The notes: generated by a model from the letters alone, not told the origin. A stretch of 64,000 nt of DNA from Paenisporosarcina quisquiliarum (GCF_027563315.1 NZ_JAMKBJ010000008.1:82904-146903), one strand, 5' to 3'; shown: positions 43,036 through 54,398, numbered from the stretch's first letter. Numbers and translations are program-made.

Positions 43036-43434
43036 ATGACAATGACAGATCCGATTGCAGATATGCTGACACGTATTCGTAACGCGAACATGGTTCGCCA
43101 CGAAAAACTGGAAGTACCTGCTTCAAACATGAAAAAAGAGATCGCTGAGATCCTTAAACGTGAAGGTTTTGTTCGTGACGTAGAATATGTTGAAGATAGC
43201 AAACAAGGTATCATTCGCATTTTCTTGAAATACGGTCAAAACAACGAGCGCGTTATTACTGGTTTAAAACGTATTTCAAAACCTGGTCTTCGTGTATACG
43301 CGAAAACTAATGAAGTACCTAGAGTATTAAATGGACTTGGGATTGCTTTAGTTTCAACTTCTAATGGTCTATTAACTGATAAAGAAGCACGCGCTAAACA
43401 AGTTGGCGGCGAAATCGTAGCTTACGTTTGGTAA
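43036..43434 (+). CDS. rpsH: Ribosomal protein S8
   Basis: A 132-residue protein that binds the central domain of 16S rRNA; in E. coli it represses the spc operon. [15 protein letters not shown] and [19 protein letters not shown] are signatures. AAGGAGGT upstream. Confidence 0.97.
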   Translation: MTMTDPIADMLTRIRNANMVRHEKLEVPASNMKKEIAEILKREGFVRDVEYVEDSKQGIIRIFLKYGQNNERVITGLKRISKPGLRVYAKTNEVPRVLNGLGIALVSTSNGLLTDKEARAKQVGGEIVAYVW

Positions 43435-43464
43435 AAAGCAACAAACGAATGGAGGTGCAAATAA

Positions 43465-44004
43465 ATGTCTCGTGTAGGTAAAAAACCAATTGAGGTTCCT
43501 GCTGACGTTACTGTAACGATTGGTCAAAACAATGAAGTTACTGTAAAAGGTCCAAAAGGCGAGCTTACTCGTACTTTTAATGCAGATATTAAAATCGAAA
43601 AAGAAGAAAACGTTGTTACTTTGACACGTCCTTCTGAATCTAAAGAACACCGTACGATTCACGGTACAACTCGTGCTTTGCTTGCAAACATGGTTGAAGG
43701 TGTATCTAAAGGGTTCGAACGCAATCTTGAATTAGTTGGTGTAGGTTACCGTGCTTCTTTACAAGGATCAAAACTTGTATTGAACGTAGGTTACTCTCAT
43801 CCAGTTGAATTCACTCCTGAAGATGGCTTAGTTGTAGAAGTTCCTACAAACACTAAGATCAGCATCAAAGGAATCAACAAAGAACGCGTTGGTGCATTGG
43901 CATCAAACATCCGTCAAGTACGTCCGCCAGAGCCATATAAAGGCAAAGGTATTCGTTATGAAGGCGAAGTTGTTCGTCGTAAAGAAGGTAAAACAGGTAA
44001 ATAA
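43465..44004 (+). CDS. rplF: Ribosomal protein L6
   Basis: A 179-residue protein near the sarcin-ricin loop with two similar domains. The C-terminal [16 protein letters not shown] is the family signature. TGGAGGTG upstream. Confidence 0.97.
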   Translation: MSRVGKKPIEVPADVTVTIGQNNEVTVKGPKGELTRTFNADIKIEKEENVVTLTRPSESKEHRTIHGTTRALLANMVEGVSKGFERNLELVGVGYRASLQGSKLVLNVGYSHPVEFTPEDGLVVEVPTNTKISIKGINKERVGALASNIRQVRPPEPYKGKGIRYEGEVVRRKEGKTGK

Positions 44005-44036
44005 TGCTGCCTAAGCATTAGAAAGGAGTGACCTCT

Positions 44037-44393
44037 GTGATTACGAAACAAGATAAAAATCAAGTTCGTAAAAAACGTCATGCACGTGTACGTTCTAAAA
44101 TCACGGGTACAGCTGAACGTCCTCGTTTAAACGTATTCCGTTCTAATAAACATCTATACGCGCAATTGATCGATGATACTGCTGGTGTAACACTTGTAAG
44201 TGCTTCTACTATGGAAAAAGATTTCGATGGTAAAGGTAATGTAGAGTCTGCAATCGCAATCGGTGAATCAATCGCTAAACGTGCTACGGAAAAAAACATC
44301 AAATCTGTTGTATTCGACCGTGGCGGTTACTTATATCATGGACGCGTTAAAGCTTTAGCTGAAGCTGCTCGCGAAAATGGCTTAGAATTTTAA
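44037..44393 (+). CDS. rplR: Ribosomal protein L18
   Basis: A 118-residue protein that binds 5S rRNA with L5. The basic N-terminus and [20 protein letters not shown] are conserved. GTG 44037 is chosen, 9 bp after GAAAGGAG; the GTG at 44028 lies too close to that site. Confidence 0.95.
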   Translation: MITKQDKNQVRKKRHARVRSKITGTAERPRLNVFRSNKHLYAQLIDDTAGVTLVSASTMEKDFDGKGNVESAIAIGESIAKRATEKNIKSVVFDRGGYLYHGRVKALAEAARENGLEF

Positions 44394-44414
44394 TAAGAAG
44401 GAGGGACACATTTC

Positions 44415-44915
44415 ATGCGTCGCATTGATCCAAACAAACTTGAACTTGAAGAACGCGTTGTTACTATTAACCGCGTAGCTAAAGTTGTAAAAGGTGGACG
44501 TCGTTTCCGCTTCACTGCATTGGTTGTTGTTGGTGACAAGAATGGCCACGTAGGATTCGGTACTGGTAAAGCACAAGAAGTACCAGATGCTATCCGTAAA
44601 GCAGTAGAAGATGCGAAGAAAAACCTGATCGAAGTGCCTATGGTACGTGGTACTACTCCACACTTAATTATCGGTAACTTTGGCGCTGGTGAAATCTTAA
44701 TCAAGCCTGCTGCTCCTGGTACTGGTGTTATCGCCGGTGGTCCAGTTCGTGCTGTACTTGAGCTAGCTGGTATTACTGATATTCTTTCTAAATCTCTTGG
44801 TTCTAACACACCAATCAACATGGTACGTGCTACAATCAATGGCTTAACTGGACTAAAACGTGCTGAGGACGTTGCTAAATTACGCGGCAAATCAGTTGAA
44901 GAGTTACTAGGTTAA
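44415..44915 (+). CDS. rpsE: Ribosomal protein S5
   Basis: A 166-residue protein at the mRNA entry affecting fidelity; the loop [16 protein letters not shown] is near the spectinomycin site. Both S5 domains are present. AAGGAGGG upstream. Confidence 0.97.
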   Translation: MRRIDPNKLELEERVVTINRVAKVVKGGRRFRFTALVVVGDKNGHVGFGTGKAQEVPDAIRKAVEDAKKNLIEVPMVRGTTPHLIIGNFGAGEILIKPAAPGTGVIAGGPVRAVLELAGITDILSKSLGSNTPINMVRATINGLTGLKRAEDVAKLRGKSVEELLG

Positions 44916-44929
44916 GGGGGGAAATGACA

Positions 44930-45109
44930 ATGGCAAAATTACAAGTTACCCTCACTAAAAGTGTGATCGGTTCTAAACCAGATCAACGTAAAACTGTAGA
45001 AGCTCTTGGCTTACGTAAAATGCATCAAACTGTTGAGCATGCTGATAACGCAGCTATCCGTGGGATGGTTGGGAAAGTAGCTCATTTAGTTTCTGTAAAG
45101 GAACTATAA
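44930..45109 (+). CDS. rpmD: Ribosomal protein L30
   Basis: A 59-residue 50S protein with the L30 fold; [19 protein letters not shown] is typical. ATG 44930 gives 8-bp spacing from GGGGGG; the in-frame ATG at 44924 is too close to it. Confidence 0.94.
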   Translation: MAKLQVTLTKSVIGSKPDQRKTVEALGLRKMHQTVEHADNAAIRGMVGKVAHLVSVKEL

Positions 45110-45141
45110 AACGTACTTTAGAATAAGGAGGTGCCACACAT

Positions 45142-45582
45142 ATGAAACTGCATGAGTTAAAACCGGCAGAAGGATCTCGTTCTACGCGTAAGCGTAAAGG
45201 TCGCGGGATTGGTTCTGGTAATGGTAAAACTGCAGGTAAAGGTCATAAAGGTCAAAACGCTCGTTCTGGCGGCGGTGTTCGTCCAGGATTTGAAGGCGGT
45301 CAAAACCCATTGTTCCGACGCTTACCAAAACGCGGCTTTACGAACATTAACCGTAAAGAATACGCTATTGTGAACCTTGATACATTAAACCGTTTCGAAG
45401 AAGGCACAGAGGTTACACCTGCATTGCTTATTGAAACAGGTTATGTGAGCAGCGAAAAAGCTGGAATCAAGATTCTCGGTAACGGATCTCTTGACAAAAA
45501 GCTTACTGTGAAAGCTCACAAGTTCTCAGCTTCTGCAAAAGAAGCAATTGAGACTGCGGGCGGACAAACAGAGGTGGTATAA
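45142..45582 (+). CDS. rplO: Ribosomal protein L15
   Basis: A 146-residue late-assembly 50S protein with a long basic N-terminal arm ([20 protein letters not shown]) threading rRNA. AAGGAGGTG upstream. Its stop shares one base with the secY start. Confidence 0.96.
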   Translation: MKLHELKPAEGSRSTRKRKGRGIGSGNGKTAGKGHKGQNARSGGGVRPGFEGGQNPLFRRLPKRGFTNINRKEYAIVNLDTLNRFEEGTEVTPALLIETGYVSSEKAGIKILGNGSLDKKLTVKAHKFSASAKEAIETAGGQTEVV

Positions 45583-46874
45583 TGTTTCAGACAATCTCCA
45601 ACTTTATGCGCGTTAGAGATATAAGAAATAAAATTATCTTCACTCTGTTGATGCTGATCGTTTTCCGTCTCGGAACTTTCATTCCGGTACCTAACGTTGA
45701 CGCTCAAGTGTTGCAAGCTACAGACCAATTCAGTCTGATTGGTTTCTTAAATACATTTGGTGGCGGTGCCCTTGCTAATTTCTCGATTTTAGCAATGGGA
45801 ATCATGCCGTACATCACTGCATCCATCATTGTACAATTGTTGCAAATGGATGTTGTACCGAAGTTTACGGAGTGGGCAAAACAAGGTGAAGTCGGAAGAC
45901 GTAAACTTGCTCAGTTCACACGTTACTTCACAATCGTGTTGGCGTTCATTCAGGCGATGGCAATGTCATACGGATTTAACCGTATGTATGACGGATCTTT
46001 AATTAAAGCCGATGGCATTTCAACGTATGTGGTCATAGCTATTGTGTTAACAGGTGGAACTGCGTTCCTTCTTTGGTTATCTGAGCAGATTACTGCTAAA
46101 GGTGTAGGTAATGGGATTTCCATTATTATCTTTGCAGGTATCGTAGCTGCGATTCCAGGAGCTGCTAACCAAATCTATGCTTCACAAATTGAAGACGCTG
46201 GTGATCAATTATTTATCAAAATTGCGATTATGGCACTTCTTCTTTTAGCGATTATTGCAATTACTGTAGGAGTTATTTACGTTCAACAAGCGTTGCGTAA
46301 AATTCCGATTCAGTATGCAAAACGTGTAGCTGGTCGTGGCACAACTGGTGCTCAACAGACACACTTACCGTTAAAAGTGAATGCAGCTGGTGTTATTCCA
46401 GTAATCTTCGCAGTGGCGTTTATCATTACACCACAAACACTTTCAACCTTCTTTGGACAGAATCGTGTCACAGATTTCATTCAGAACACGTTTGATTACT
46501 CTCAACCGGTGGGCATGCTCATCTATGTAGCGTTAATCATTGCATTTACGTATTTCTATGCGTTCATTCAAGTGAATCCTGAAAATGTTGCCGATAACTT
46601 GAAAAAGCAAGGTGCTTACATCCCAGGTATTCGTCCAGGAAAGAACACTCAAGACTATTTAACAACAGTTTTGTATCGTTTAACTTTCGTTGGTGCGATC
46701 TTCCTTGCGATCGTAGCAATCATGCCGATTTTGTTCATTAATTTCGCTGGTCTTCCAGCTTCTGCTCAAATCGGTGGAACAAGCTTGCTTATCGTTGTCG
46801 GTGTTGCACTGGAAACGATGAAACAGCTAGAAGCACAACTAGTGAAACGCCACTACAAAGGCTTCATGAAATAA
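45582..46874 (+). CDS. secY: Preprotein translocase subunit SecY
   Basis: A 430-residue membrane channel with ten predicted helices. GIMPYITASIIVQLLQ is helix 2, and the cytosolic loops hold the GRGTTGAQQTHLPLKVN segment. It forms the core of SecYEG for export. Start overlaps rplO (TAATG), coupling translation. Confidence 0.97.
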   Translation: MFQTISNFMRVRDIRNKIIFTLLMLIVFRLGTFIPVPNVDAQVLQATDQFSLIGFLNTFGGGALANFSILAMGIMPYITASIIVQLLQMDVVPKFTEWAKQGEVGRRKLAQFTRYFTIVLAFIQAMAMSYGFNRMYDGSLIKADGISTYVVIAIVLTGGTAFLLWLSEQITAKGVGNGISIIIFAGIVAAIPGAANQIYASQIEDAGDQLFIKIAIMALLLLAIIAITVGVIYVQQALRKIPIQYAKRVAGRGTTGAQQTHLPLKVNAAGVIPVIFAVAFIITPQTLSTFFGQNRVTDFIQNTFDYSQPVGMLIYVALIIAFTYFYAFIQVNPENVADNLKKQGAYIPGIRPGKNTQDYLTTVLYRLTFVGAIFLAIVAIMPILFINFAGLPASAQIGGTSLLIVVGVALETMKQLEAQLVKRHYKGFMK

Positions 46875-46923
46875 TGTGTGGTTTAGAGGAACGGTTTCGT
46901 TCCTTTTAACCTGCAAATTGTAG

Positions 46924-47592
<669 letters not shown>

Positions 47593-48014
47593 ACCTAGCG
47601 GCACGCTTGTAAACGGAATTTAATTTCTAGAGCTGCAAAAGCAAATTATGCCCGATATACGAAAGAACGAAATAGTGAATGTTGCGTTTAAGAGGATCCC
47701 TTTGTCCTTTCGTGCATTTCTGTTTCCGACAAGGTATAATGGGTTTCGTGGAAGCATCTGTGTAACGGATATGGTGGAACTCATCCAAGGCATTCCGAGC
47801 GGTCGTGTTTACATGAGGGAGACAAGGTTCACCCGGGTCAGTCTACTCCGTAGGTTGCCAGAAGCGAAGCCTGACGAGTGTCTTTCGAACATCTCTCATG
47901 CAAAACAAACATATGTTGAAACGAAAAGAATCCTTTAGGATTTCGATTTGCGGAACATTCCGTTTGATTTGATGATGAGAACCTGATTTTTTATACAGAA
48001 GGGAGACAGGGTTG
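47593..48014. other. 422-bp gap between adk and infA (map and KOW gene absent)
   Basis: No convincing gene is visible. An AT-rich first half contains GCAGCT/AGCTGC inverted segments (47585 and 47631) and TATAAT at 47735-47740 without a good -35. After it come structured segments, for example GTCAG at 47838 with CTGAC at 47870, AATCC/GGATT at 47928-47942 and CGGAA/TTCCG at 47951-47962. The single open frame at 47648-47938 lacks a ribosome binding site and any family resemblance. A 5' leader or small RNA is possible. Confidence 0.5.
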
Positions 48015-48233
48015 ATGGCGAAAGACGATGTAATTGAAGTCGAAGGTACAGTTGTTGAGACTTTGCCAAACGCGATGTTTAAGGTAGAATTGGAAAACGG
48101 TCATACGATTCTTGCGCATGTATCGGGCAAAATCCGTATGCATTTTATCCGCATCCTGCCTGGAGATAAAGTCACAATTGAACTTTCTCCTTACGATTTA
48201 ACTCGCGGTCGTATCACATACCGTTTTAAATAA
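48015..48233 (+). CDS. infA: Translation initiation factor IF-1
   Basis: A 72-residue OB-fold factor that covers the A site during initiation. [20 protein letters not shown] and [18 protein letters not shown] are diagnostic. ATG 48015 is preferred to the TTG one codon earlier; AGGGAG lies upstream. Confidence 0.97.
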   Translation: MAKDDVIEVEGTVVETLPNAMFKVELENGHTILAHVSGKIRMHFIRILPGDKVTIELSPYDLTRGRITYRFK

Positions 48234-48270
48234 TCTTTTGCACTCCGGACCACTAAGGAGGTTGGGTTAG

Positions 48271-48384
<114 letters not shown>

Positions 48385-48407
48385 TTTGAAGGAGGTGCAC
48401 GACACAC

Positions 48408-48773
48408 ATGGCTCGTATTGCTGGTGTTGACATTCCGCGCGATAAACGCGTTGTTATTTCATTAACATATATTTTCGGGATTGGTAAAACAACTGCACAA
48501 AAAGTTTTAGCTTCTGCAGGAGTTTCTGAAGATGCACGCGTGCGTGATCTTACAGAAGACGAATTGAACAAAATTCGTGAATCAATCGGTGCTTTCAAGG
48601 TAGAAGGTGACCTTCGCCGTGAAGTATCATTAAACATTAAACGCTTGATGGAAATCGGTTCATTCCGTGGTATCCGTCATCGTAGAGGTTTACCTGTTCG
48701 CGGTCAAAATACGAAGAACAATGCGCGTACGCGTAAAGGTCCTCGTAAAACTGTTGCTAACAAGAAAAAATAA
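48408..48773 (+). CDS. rpsM: Ribosomal protein S13
   Basis: A 121-residue 30S head protein touching the P-site tRNA and the 50S bridge. [20 protein letters not shown] and the basic C-terminus [17 protein letters not shown] are conserved. GAAGGAGGTG upstream. Confidence 0.97.
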   Translation: MARIAGVDIPRDKRVVISLTYIFGIGKTTAQKVLASAGVSEDARVRDLTEDELNKIRESIGAFKVEGDLRREVSLNIKRLMEIGSFRGIRHRRGLPVRGQNTKNNARTRKGPRKTVANKKK

Positions 48774-48798
48774 TCGGTAAAGGAGGTTTCTTCCTAAC

Positions 48799-49188
48799 AT
48801 GGCACGTAAACAACAAACACGTAAGCGTCGTGTGAAAAAGAATATCGAATCCGGTATTGCTCACATCCGCTCTACATTTAACAATACAATTGTAACGATT
48901 ACAGATATGCAAGGAAATGCGGTATCTTGGTCAAGTGCTGGTTCACTTGGTTTCAAAGGTTCACGTAAATCAACTCCGTTTGCTGCGCAAATGGCTGCTG
49001 AAGCAGCGGCGAAAGCTTCTGTGGAACACGGTCTTAAGACGTTAGAAGTAACGGTAAAAGGTCCTGGTGCTGGTCGTGAAGCTGCAATTCGTGCACTTCA
49101 AGCTGCTGGTCTAGACGTTACAGCTATTAAAGATGTAACTCCAGTTCCTCATAACGGTTGCCGACCACCAAAACGTCGTCGCGTGTAA
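48799..49188 (+). CDS. rpsK: Ribosomal protein S11
   Basis: A 129-residue platform protein near the Shine-Dalgarno helix. [12 protein letters not shown] and [17 protein letters not shown] are signatures. AAAGGAGG upstream. A 144-bp gap follows before rpoA, with short AATTAATTAATT-type repeats and no clear gene. Confidence 0.97.
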   Translation: MARKQQTRKRRVKKNIESGIAHIRSTFNNTIVTITDMQGNAVSWSSAGSLGFKGSRKSTPFAAQMAAEAAAKASVEHGLKTLEVTVKGPGAGREAAIRALQAAGLDVTAIKDVTPVPHNGCRPPKRRRV

Positions 49189-49332
49189 TAGGTGCGCCTC
49201 AATTAATTAATTGATTGAGAACATCATTTCTTGTACAAACTGAGTTGTGCAATCACCGATAAGTCTTAGTACCTATCGATTTCTGATGGAACGAACCTAT
49301 ACATTCGATGTTTTGAAGGAGGGTATATTTGA

Positions 49333-50277
49333 ATGATCGAAATTGAAAAACCAAAGATTGAAACGGTTGAGATCAGCGAAGGTGCCAAATTTGGCAAGTT
49401 TGTTGTAGAACCGCTTGAGCGTGGATATGGAAACACATTAGGTAATTCCCTACGTCGTATCCTTTTGTCTTCTTTACCAGGAGCTGCCGTAACTTCTATT
49501 CAAATTGATGGTGTGCTTCATGAGTTCTCTACTATTGAGGGCGTTGTTGAAGATGTCGCTTCAGTTATTATGAATGTGAAGAAACTAGCTCTTAAAATCT
49601 ACTCTGATGAAGAAAAAGTCATTGAGATTGATGTTAAAGGTGATGGAACGGTTACAGCTGCTGACATTACGCATGACAGTGATGTAGAAATTTTAAATCC
49701 TGATCTCTATATTGCAACAATCGGTAAAAATGGTCATTTGCGTATGCGTATGTATGCACAACGCGGCCGCGGTTACACTCCTGCTGATCAAAACAAACGT
49801 GAGGATCTTCCTATCGGCGTGATCCCAATCGACTCTATATATACTCCAGTTTCACGCGTCAATTTCCAAGTAGAAAATACTCGTGTTGGTCAAATGACTA
49901 ATTTCGATAAACTCTCTCTTGATGTGTGGACAGATGGCAGCATCGGTCCGAAAGAGGCGATTTCGCTTGGCGCGAAAATTTTAACTGAGCATTTGAATAT
50001 CTTCGTTGGTATGACTGATGAGGCAAAAACTGCTGAAATCATGGTCGAAAAAGAAGAAGACCAAAAAGAAAAAGTGTTGGAGATGACTATCGAAGAACTT
50101 GATCTTTCTGTTCGTTCTTATAACTGCTTAAAGCGCGCAGGTATCAACACGGTACTTGAGTTAGCTAACAAGTCAGAAGACGACATGATGAAAGTACGTA
50201 ACCTTGGACGTAAATCATTAGAAGAAGTAAAAGCGAAGTTAGAAGAGCTTGGCTTAGGATTACGCAAAGAAGACTAA
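49333..50277 (+). CDS. rpoA: RNA polymerase alpha subunit
   Basis: A 314-residue assembly subunit. The N-terminal domain (about 1-230) holds [20 protein letters not shown] for dimerisation. The C-terminal domain (about 245-314) has [15 protein letters not shown] and [11 protein letters not shown], which bind UP elements and regulators. AAGGAGGG upstream. Confidence 0.97.
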   Translation: MIEIEKPKIETVEISEGAKFGKFVVEPLERGYGNTLGNSLRRILLSSLPGAAVTSIQIDGVLHEFSTIEGVVEDVASVIMNVKKLALKIYSDEEKVIEIDVKGDGTVTAADITHDSDVEILNPDLYIATIGKNGHLRMRMYAQRGRGYTPADQNKREDLPIGVIPIDSIYTPVSRVNFQVENTRVGQMTNFDKLSLDVWTDGSIGPKEAISLGAKILTEHLNIFVGMTDEAKTAEIMVEKEEDQKEKVLEMTIEELDLSVRSYNCLKRAGINTVLELANKSEDDMMKVRNLGRKSLEEVKAKLEELGLGLRKED

Positions 50278-50328
50278 GCGACTTTTTTGATATAACAGAT
50301 TAATATTCAACAAAGGAGGTAAACATCT

Positions 50329-50709
50329 ATGGGTTACAGAAAACTTGGTCGTACAAGTTCTCAACGTAAAGCGATGTTACGTGACTTAACAACTGATTTG
50401 ATTATCAACGAACGCATTCAAACGACAGAAGCTCGTGCGAAAGAACTTCGTTCAGTTGTTGAAAAAATGATTACATTAGGTAAACGTGGAGATTTGCATG
50501 CACGCCGTCAAGCTGCATCTTATATTCGTCGTGAACTAGTGACTGCTACTGATGAAGAAGGCACTGAATCAACAGTTTATGCTTTGCAAAAATTGTTTGA
50601 TGATGTAGCACCACGCTACGCTGATCGTCAAGGCGGATACACACGTATTATGAAAATGGGACCTCGTCGTGGAGACGGAGCACCTGTTGTAGTGATTGAA
50701 TTAGTTTAA
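50329..50709 (+). CDS. rplQ: Ribosomal protein L17
   Basis: A 126-residue protein near the tunnel exit. [19 protein letters not shown] opens it; [18 protein letters not shown] ends it. AAAGGAGG upstream. Last gene of the alpha operon, followed by a terminator. Confidence 0.97.
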   Translation: MGYRKLGRTSSQRKAMLRDLTTDLIINERIQTTEARAKELRSVVEKMITLGKRGDLHARRQAASYIRRELVTATDEEGTESTVYALQKLFDDVAPRYADRQGGYTRIMKMGPRRGDGAPVVVIELV

Positions 50710-50721
50710 TCATCACAATTC

Positions 50722-50759
50722 GAAGAGGGTTCTAGGTTAGTAGCCGCCCTCTTCTTTTT
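50722..50759 (+). terminator. Terminator of the alpha operon
   Basis: GAAGAGGG and CCCTCTTC pair with an intervening loop, followed by TTTTT. Confidence 0.88.
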
Positions 50760-51076
50760 AAAAGAAAAGATTTATACGACATAATGAAAAGCAGAGCGTT
50801 ACGATGAGCGGACCTTTTGGTAGCGTCTCGTCTAGCTCTACGCACCTCATTCACGTAGACGGTCTGAGCAACCGAATACGAAATAGATATAGAAGAGCGC
50901 ATTTCTCTGAATGAGGTGCGCGCTTTTTTATTTCACTGATATAAAAGATTCATTATTCGGATATCGATATATGTAATGACAGTAGACTTGTTCACACTGT
51001 GTTTTGCTAATATCGTAAAATAGGTATTGTTGAGAATGAGTTGAGTTTGAGCTGAGTTTGAGGAGGTCATATAAAG
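50760..51076. other. Intergenic stretch between rplQ and ecfA1
   Basis: No gene is visible. TACGCACCTCATTCA (near 50838) faces TGAATGAGGTGCGC (near 50907), a long-range inverted repeat, and GCGCA/TGCGC plus TTTTTT forms a second possible terminator at about 50896-50930. A short direct repeat, TGAG(C/T)TGAGTTTGA, precedes the ribosome binding site of ecfA1 and may be a small duplication. I find no confident promoter. Confidence 0.45.
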
Positions 51077-51922
51077 ATGACAGAAATATTATCATTACAT
51101 GAAGTCACCTATACATATTCACCAGAAGAAAAGGAAGCGCGTAAAGCCGTAGAAGGCATTTCTTTTTCTGTCAACGATGGCGAGTGGATTGCAATCGTTG
51201 GTCATAATGGTTCTGGTAAGTCCACAATGGCGAAGCTCATGAATGGACTGTTGTTTCCTCAATCGGGGGAAGTACGAGTTCTTGGTGAAACGCTGAATGA
51301 AGAAAATTTATGGGAGATTCGTTCACAAATGGGTATGGTATTTCAAAATCCAGACAATCAATTTGTCGGGGCTACCGTCCAGGACGATGTCGCTTTTGCT
51401 TTGGAAAATAACGGAGTTCCGTTTAAAGATATGGTTGTACGTGTACATGAGTCACTGGCTCAAGTGAAAATGGAAAAGTTTTTAGATAGTGAACCTCATC
51501 ATTTATCTGGGGGACAGAAACAACGAGTTGCCATTGCGGGTGCATTGGCTTTAAAACCACGAATTTTAATCTTGGACGAAGCTACTTCCATGCTCGATCC
51601 TCAAGGTCGGGAAGAAGTTTTATCAACCGTCCGTAAATTACGTGAAGAAACGCATTTAACCGTCTTATCCATTACTCATGATCTCGAGGAAGCCTTGCTA
51701 GCCGATCGTATATTTGTCTTGAATAACGGACATAAGTATGCGGAAGGTACACCACAAGAGATTTTTTCTCGTGGAGAGGAACTGGTTGCTCTTGGATTAG
51801 ATTTACCTTTTGCCATGAAGATGGGCAATCTTTTGCGCGCCAATGGAGTAGCGTTAAATAACGAACACATGTCAGAAGAAGAGTTGGTGAATGATGTATG
51901 GACATCCAACTTCAACAAGTAG
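51077..51922 (+). CDS. ecfA1: ECF transporter ATPase EcfA1
   Basis: A 281-residue ATP-binding subunit of the energy-coupling factor module, shared by vitamin and metal uptake S components. Walker A GHNGSGKST (42-50), signature LSGGQKQR and Walker B ILILDEAT are complete. GAGGAGGTC upstream. It overlaps ecfA2 by 25 bp. Confidence 0.95.
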   Translation: MTEILSLHEVTYTYSPEEKEARKAVEGISFSVNDGEWIAIVGHNGSGKSTMAKLMNGLLFPQSGEVRVLGETLNEENLWEIRSQMGMVFQNPDNQFVGATVQDDVAFALENNGVPFKDMVVRVHESLAQVKMEKFLDSEPHHLSGGQKQRVAIAGALALKPRILILDEATSMLDPQGREEVLSTVRKLREETHLTVLSITHDLEEALLADRIFVLNNGHKYAEGTPQEIFSRGEELVALGLDLPFAMKMGNLLRANGVALNNEHMSEEELVNDVWTSNFNK

Positions 51923-52770
51923 GGTATGCGTACGCTAAAGACACACCTTTCGAAAAGCGTGCATTGTTCGATGTGAATTTACACATTCCATCTGGTTCAT
52001 ACCAGGCAATTATCGGACACACAGGTTCTGGGAAGTCCACTTTACTTCAGCACCTTAATGGGTTGTTAAAACCATCAGAGGGGATAGTGAAGCTCGGCGA
52101 CTTGACCATTGAGGCAGGTAAGAAAGCGAAAAATTTAAAACCAGTTCGTCAACAAATCGGCATTGTTTTTCAATTTCCTGAACATCAACTGTTTGATGAA
52201 ACGGTATTGAAAGATATTATGTTTGGTCCATTAAATTTTGGTGTTCCAAGAGAAGAGGCTGAACGACGGGCACGTGTTTTAGCTGATCAACTCGGTTTGC
52301 CTGAAGAAGTACTGGAGAAATCACCATTCGATTTATCGGGTGGTCAAATGCGTCGAGTGGCCATTGCAGGGGTTTTGGCGATGGAACCAAGCGTATTAGT
52401 CTTGGATGAGCCTACAGCCGGCCTGGACCCCCGTGGACGCCAAGAAATTATGGATCTGTTCCATCACCTTCATATGGAAAAAGGATTGACCACAGTGTTG
52501 GTAACGCATTCTATGGAAGATGCTGCGCGCTACGCAGATCGCGTAGCCATCATGCACGATGGGCGGTGTGTTCTGAGTGGAAATCCAATCGATATTTTTG
52601 GCGACGAAGAGAGACTTGCAGAATATCGTTTAGCTGCACCACGGGTTGTGCGTTTTCAGCGCAAAGTGGAGGCTCAACTCGGGTATCCTTTGGACAGACT
52701 CTGCTTGACTGAGGAACAGTTGGCTTTGGAATTAAGTCGCACTGTCCGAGGGGAGCGTGAATCCTTATGA
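51898..52770 (+). CDS. ecfA2: ECF transporter ATPase EcfA2
   Basis: A 290-residue partner ATPase. Walker A GHTGSGKST (40-48), signature LSGGQMRR and Walker B VLVLDEPTAGLDP are present. The C-terminal extension after about 235 is typical of EcfA2. Overlaps ecfT by 4 bp, so the three subunits are made together. Confidence 0.95.
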   Translation: MDIQLQQVGYAYAKDTPFEKRALFDVNLHIPSGSYQAIIGHTGSGKSTLLQHLNGLLKPSEGIVKLGDLTIEAGKKAKNLKPVRQQIGIVFQFPEHQLFDETVLKDIMFGPLNFGVPREEAERRARVLADQLGLPEEVLEKSPFDLSGGQMRRVAIAGVLAMEPSVLVLDEPTAGLDPRGRQEIMDLFHHLHMEKGLTTVLVTHSMEDAARYADRVAIMHDGRCVLSGNPIDIFGDEERLAEYRLAAPRVVRFQRKVEAQLGYPLDRLCLTEEQLALELSRTVRGERESL

Positions 52771-53564
52771 TGGAGAAAATGATATTCGGCCGGTATATTC
52801 CAGGGGATTCATTTGTTCATAAGTTAGATCCTCGTTCAAAACTGGTCTTTGTCTTTCTGTTTATTGCCATTGTCTTTTTAGCAAACAATGCAGTGACATA
52901 TGCTGTCATTCTAGCTTTCACATTGGTAACCATTTTGCTATCACGTATTCGGTTATATTTCTTAATAAATGGGTTAAAACCGATTCTGTTTTTACTCATC
53001 TTCACTTTCCTATTGCACATTTTCTTTACAAAAGAAGGCGATTTATTGTGGAAATGGCAATTTATCGAAGTGTATGAAGAAGGTTTGAGACAAGGTATTT
53101 TCATTTCTATTCGATTTTTAGTACTGGTGTTTGTTACATCTATTTTGACACTGACGACTTCGCCAATTTCAATTACAGATGGAATGGAAGTATTGTTGAA
53201 TCCATTCAAGCGCTTTAAATTGCCCGTGCATGAACTCGCGTTGATGATGTCGATTTCATTACGTTTTATTCCAACCTTGATGGATGAAACCGATAAAATC
53301 TTGAAAGCCCAGATGGCCCGTGGATCCGATATTAGTACAGGCTCCATCAAAGAACGAATCAAAGCCGTCGTTCCGTTACTGATCCCATTGTTTGTCAGTG
53401 CGTTTAAACGCGCAGAAGATTTGGCTGTCGCGATGGAAGTACGTGGCTACCGTGGTGGAGAAGGACGTACACGATACCGTCAATTAAAATGGGATTGGCG
53501 AGACAGTTTGGTCATCGTAACCTTAGGGATTTTAGCTCTACTATTGTGGTGGCTACGATCGTAA
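52767..53564 (+). CDS. ecfT: ECF transporter membrane subunit EcfT
   Basis: A 265-residue membrane protein coupling the two ATPases to the substrate-binding S component. Coupling helices include AQMARGSDI and AVAMEVRGYRGG with the Ala-Arg-Gly motifs. About five membrane helices. truA follows 13 bp later. Confidence 0.93.
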   Translation: MMEKMIFGRYIPGDSFVHKLDPRSKLVFVFLFIAIVFLANNAVTYAVILAFTLVTILLSRIRLYFLINGLKPILFLLIFTFLLHIFFTKEGDLLWKWQFIEVYEEGLRQGIFISIRFLVLVFVTSILTLTTSPISITDGMEVLLNPFKRFKLPVHELALMMSISLRFIPTLMDETDKILKAQMARGSDISTGSIKERIKAVVPLLIPLFVSAFKRAEDLAVAMEVRGYRGGEGRTRYRQLKWDWRDSLVIVTLGILALLLWWLRS

Positions 53565-53577
53565 AACTGGAGGGAAA

Positions 53578-54333
53578 ATGACATTGAAACGCTTAAAAGC
53601 AACTATTACGTACGACGGATATGGATTTGCAGGTTATCAGGTACAACCCAATGCACGAACTGTCCAGCTCGAATTGGAACGTGTCCTAACTAAAATGCAC
53701 AAAGGCTCAACGGTTCGAGTAGTCGCTAGTGGACGTACTGATGCCGGTGTTCATGCAACGGGACAAGTGATCCATTTTGATACCGACCTGCAGTTTCCTA
53801 TCGATCGATGGCAACGGGCATTGAATGTTCAGTTGCCTGGTGATATCCGAGTGCTCTCAGTGGAGGAAGTTTCTACTGATTTTCATGCCCGATATGGCAC
53901 ATCAGGAAAAGTATATCGATACAAATGGGGTCTAGGCGACGTTGAGAGCCCGTTTAAGCGTCATTATGTCGTTTATATGCCTGGAACCAAGCCGGACATC
54001 CAGCGTATGCGAGAAGCAGCGCAAACGTTTTTAGGAACGCATGACTTTACGAGTTTTTGTTCAGCTCGTACAGAAGTGGTCGACCGAGTACGAACCATTA
54101 CACGTTTGGATTTGCTTGAAACTGAACAGGATGAACTTCATATGGTAATTGAAGGCGACGGCTTTTTATATAATATGGTCCGAATTATTGCGGGGAATTT
54201 GTGGGAAGTTGGAATCGGTCGTCGTGAACCTGGTGACATCGCACAAATGCTTGCGGCAATGGATCGCAAAAAGGCAGGGAAAACCGCGCCAGCACACGGT
54301 TTGTACTTAGAATCCGTGTTTTATAACGAATGA
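53578..54333 (+). CDS. truA: tRNA pseudouridine synthase TruA
   Basis: A 251-residue enzyme making pseudouridine at tRNA positions 38-40. The catalytic Asp55 lies in SGRTDAGVHA (51-60). FLYNMVRIIAGNLWEVG is the conserved C-terminal motif. TGGAGGG upstream; last gene of the ecf unit before the rplM promoter. Confidence 0.96.
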   Translation: MTLKRLKATITYDGYGFAGYQVQPNARTVQLELERVLTKMHKGSTVRVVASGRTDAGVHATGQVIHFDTDLQFPIDRWQRALNVQLPGDIRVLSVEEVSTDFHARYGTSGKVYRYKWGLGDVESPFKRHYVVYMPGTKPDIQRMREAAQTFLGTHDFTSFCSARTEVVDRVRTITRLDLLETEQDELHMVIEGDGFLYNMVRIIAGNLWEVGIGRREPGDIAQMLAAMDRKKAGKTAPAHGLYLESVFYNE

Positions 54334-54365
54334 AGCAACACGTCCAGGTGTTTTAAAATAATTCC

Positions 54366-54394
54366 TTGACTTTTTGTTCCATACGTTATATGAT
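54366..54394 (+). promoter_or_regulatory. Promoter of rplM-rpsI
   Basis: TTGACT at 54366-54371 and TATGAT at 54389-54394 with 17-bp spacing, 32 bp after truA. Confidence 0.65.
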
Positions 54395-54398
54395 GACA

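Noticed and set aside
47648..47938. 96-codon frame between adk and infA
   Set aside because: No ribosome binding site, no family resemblance, and unlike Map or KOW proteins; more likely a chance frame in non-coding sequence.
52817..53362. 181-codon antisense frame in ecfT
   Set aside because: Shadow of the membrane protein gene; composition follows the sense codons.
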